NCBI GenBank assembly: GCA_964398955.1
Contig: CAYNOZ010000068.1
Coordinates: 1 to 7,761, forward strand
DNA length: 7,761 nucleotides
Direction of reading: 5' to 3'
Origin: CAYNOZ01 sp964398955
GTDB lineage: Archaea > Methanobacteriota_B > Thermococci > Thermococcales > CAYNOZ01
The stretch's first letter is position 1, and every line of letters starts with the position of its first letter. Positions 6,333 through 7,761 of the stretch are shown one piece after another. The notes under the pieces were generated by a model. It made no database searches, was not told the DNA's origin, and worked only from the letters and a program-made list of their open reading frames with translations. Made by a program: the position numbers and the translations under genes.

Positions 6333-7256
6333 TTAATTAAAGTTTTTCTTAAGATGTGGTACAATTTGCCTCTTTCTAGACATAACATCTTCTAAGAAAG
6401 CTCTATTATTATCCACAGTTACATCGAATATCTGTTCAAATTTTGATAAATTCCTGTCAGGACCTACCACTAAAGCGTGAGTATCTTCTTCCAAGATATC
6501 CGTGAGTAACAGTATTAATAACTCAAATTCCTTTTCCTCAATAACTTCATTCATTGCATCAATTAGTTCATCAGACCTATTTTTTACTTCATTAATATTA
6601 ACAGTTTCAACTTGTCCAATTCCAACGTCATTACCGCTAAAGTTAAATTCCTTGTAATCACCTAATATTAAATCCCTGGCAGACTTGTCAGAAATCTCAG
6701 ACTTGGCCTTAAACATTTCCTTTCCATATGCAACAAGGTCATCTACTTCCGCAATTTCAGCCAATTTTTCAGCAACTTCTTTATCCTTTTCCGTACACGT
6801 AACAGACCTAAATATAACCGTATCAGATAAAATAGAACTTAATAAAATACCTGCAGTTTTTTTATCCAACTTTTCATCACTATTAAAGAAAAATTCACTA
6901 GCTATAATAGTTGAAGTAGATCCCCATGGCTTCATCATAACCTTTATAGGTCCGGGAGTGGTTAACCCATCCAAATTATGATGATCAACAATTTCAACTA
7001 CATTCTCTTCATTAAAACCATTTACTGCCTGCCCTTTATGATTATGATCAACTAAAACTAATTCTTCATCCTCCACTTCAGATATTTTTTCAGGAGGTTC
7101 TACATCCCACTTATCCAAAACAAATTCAGTTTCCTTATTCAACCCTCCAGATCTAAAAGGTTTATACCCCTCCCCCTTAAACTCAGAGAAGGCTAAAGCC
7201 GCACAAATGGCATCAGTATCCGGATTCTTATGTCCAATCACAACTTTTTCTTCCAT
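6333..7256 (-). CDS. ppaC: Manganese-dependent (family II) inorganic pyrophosphatase, DHH superfamily
   Basis: This soluble cytoplasmic enzyme hydrolyses pyrophosphate to two phosphates, pulling biosynthetic reactions forward. It has 307 residues, the usual family length. The metal-binding motifs are complete: GHKNPDTDA at 8-16 (H9, D13, D15), LVDHNHKG at 68-75 (D70), VDHHN at 90-94 (DHH, H92) and SDTVIFRS at 144-151 (D145). The DHHA2 domain ends with SRKRQIVPHL at 293-302, matching the substrate-binding SRKKQxVP motif. I see no CBS or DRTGG insert, so it is the short, unregulated form. The start at 7256 follows a strong GGAGGTG ribosome binding site; the frame extends upstream to a TTG at 7307 but that part is promoter. 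About 20% of residues are Asp/Glu, nearly twice the Lys/Arg count, as in salt-adapted proteins. It appears to be a single-gene transcript with a TATA box, an abutting palindrome and a T-rich terminator. Confidence 0.97.
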   Translation of the reverse strand: MEEKVVIGHKNPDTDAICAALAFSEFKGEGYKPFRSGGLNKETEFVLDKWDVEPPEKISEVEDEELVLVDHNHKGQAVNGFNEENVVEIVDHHNLDGLTTPGPIKVMMKPWGSTSTIIASEFFFNSDEKLDKKTAGILLSSILSDTVIFRSVTCTEKDKEVAEKLAEIAEVDDLVAYGKEMFKAKSEISDKSARDLILGDYKEFNFSGNDVGIGQVETVNINEVKNRSDELIDAMNEVIEEKEFELLILLLTDILEEDTHALVVGPDRNLSKFEQIFDVTVDNNRAFLEDVMSRKRQIVPHLKKNFN

Positions 7257-7261
7257 AGTAA

Positions 7262-7268
7262 CACCTCC
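7262..7268 (-). promoter_or_regulatory. Ribosome binding site of ppaC
   Basis: GGAGGTG lies five bases before the ATG at 7256 and decides between that start and the upstream in-frame TTG at 7307. Confidence 0.8.
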
Positions 7269-7286
7269 ATAAGAAAAGTAATAAGG

Positions 7287-7305
7287 ATTTATAGAACCTA
7301 GGTTC
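7287..7305 (-). promoter_or_regulatory. ppaC promoter: TATA box abutted by a 12-bp palindrome
   Basis: On the minus strand the perfect palindrome GAACCTAGGTTC (7294-7305) runs directly into the TATA box CTATAAAT (7287-7294), sharing one base. The palindrome occupies the place where TFB would contact the BRE, so a dimeric regulator bound there should affect recruitment of the transcription machinery. The palindrome occurs nowhere else in the window. The regulator is unknown. Confidence 0.55.
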
Positions 7306-7320
7306 AAATTCTAAAATAAT

Positions 7321-7328
7321 CTATAAAG
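7321..7328 (+). promoter_or_regulatory. Possible plus-strand TATA box facing the right-hand gene-free region
   Basis: CTATAAAG would direct transcription rightward from about 7347-7350, divergently from ppaC. That is next to an ATG at 7345 opening a 37-codon frame and just before the hairpin-rich stretch. Only the motif and its position support this. Confidence 0.35.
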
Positions 7329-7344
7329 TAACCCTCACAGTAAA

Positions 7345-7719
7345 ATGTGGAGATTCCATACAGCCATTATCCAGAGAAATTTAGCTCAACATAAGGCTTC
7401 TCTCATAAACCTGATCAAAATGAGAACCATGCTCCGGGAGAAGACTAGATTAGACTAGAAGCCCTATATTAATTCTTATTGGATTCCCTATTCTTAATCT
7501 CTCTGATGGCTTCACACTACCAATAAAATCCACACCAAGCAGTTTCGAGCTTACCATATCTCATTGAGGTTACCTAACCTTGGATGTTGGTCTGAGGCTT
7601 TAGCAAATGCCTCAAAAGGCGTGAGTTCGGTTTTTATAATGTTGAAGCAACGCTTCAACTGTAACTGAAACATAGCATAGTATAAGGCAGATTCTCACCC
7701 AACTTCCAGTTACCTTTTT
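7345..7719 (+). other. Hairpin-rich gene-free region: candidate structured RNA or decayed element
   Basis: No convincing protein gene is visible on either strand. Sampled blocks have about 40-42% GC, higher than the surrounding AT-rich spacers. Inverted repeats in order are AGAGAA/TTCTCT (7373-7378, 7398-7403), the overlapping TCTCAT/ATGAGA (7401-7406, 7420-7425), CTCCGGGAG (7432-7440), AGGTTACCTAACCT (7567-7580), TGAGGC/GCCTCA with an inner TTT/AAA helix (7593-7614), GTTGAAGC/GCTTCAAC with a three-base loop (7641-7659) and GTAACTG/CAGTTAC (7661-7667, 7707-7713). The last helix is followed by T5 at 7715-7719, like a terminator. The orientation given assumes the TATA box at 7321. It matches no RNase P, SRP or tRNA motif I know. 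Short minus-strand frames also exist, so a decayed mobile element is an alternative. Confidence 0.35.
7641..7659. repeat. Perfect 8-bp hairpin with three-base loop
   Basis: GTTGAAGC, loop AAC, GCTTCAAC. This is the most stable-looking single hairpin in the window and is part of a run of three helices at 7593-7713. Arms this long with such a short loop are unlikely to occur by chance in a few hundred bases. Confidence 0.7.
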
Positions 7720-7761
7720 GGGTATGGAACTACTTAAAATTTATTTAAATCGTTCCTAAGG

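Noticed and set aside
7257..7307. Upstream extension of the pyrophosphatase to a TTG at 7307
   Set aside because: It covers the TATA box, palindrome and ribosome binding site; the family N-terminus fits the ATG at 7256.
7299..7317. GGTTCAAATTC resembling a tRNA T-loop
   Set aside because: The stem does not close properly, no acceptor, D or anticodon arms are present, and the sequence is part of the ppaC promoter palindrome.

Overview
The window looks like part of a low-GC archaeal chromosome. The evidence is TATA-like boxes with short or leaderless 5' ends, poly-T rather than bacterial-style terminators, and an HTH-ThiN regulator of the kind found in Euryarchaeota. The pyrophosphatase is strongly acidic (by my count 63 Asp/Glu against 35 Lys/Arg in 307 residues), and an NhaC-type sodium/proton antiporter is present. 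Together these suggest a halophilic or haloalkaliphilic archaeon, possibly a methanogen relative. The lineage is inferred, not demonstrated.

Layout. Positions 1-1632 (minus) hold a Na+/H+ antiporter of the NhaC family whose C-terminus runs off the left edge. A 334-base AT-rich divergent spacer follows. Positions 1967-3697 (plus) hold a likely two-gene operon: an Orc1/Cdc6- or ExeA-like AAA+ ATPase with a C-terminal winged helix, then a small membrane protein of the YdjM/DUF457 metal-dependent hydrolase family. Positions 3762-4700 (plus) hold a possible 15-codon leader ORF directly abutting an HTH-ThiN thiamine regulator. This gene converges on a sugar-phosphate nucleotidyltransferase at 4743-5741 (minus). 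After a gene-free stretch comes a manganese-dependent (family II) inorganic pyrophosphatase at 6333-7256 (minus). The last ~450 bases hold no recognisable gene but a dense set of inverted repeats.

The genes do not form one pathway. They are housekeeping and regulatory functions: ion homeostasis, a DNA-associated ATPase, thiamine control, surface-sugar activation and pyrophosphate removal. The most interesting signals lie between and across genes: (i) a reversal of third-codon-position bias between the left and right halves of the window, (ii) a perfect 12-bp palindrome abutting the TATA box of the pyrophosphatase gene, (iii) two gene-free regions rich in hairpins (about 5920-6070 and 7320-7720), the second framed by a plus-strand TATA box and a T-run and so a candidate structured RNA or decayed element, and (iv) the micro-ORF fused stop-to-start with the thiamine regulator. 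I did not find a convincing defence system, CRISPR array, tRNA or intact mobile element.
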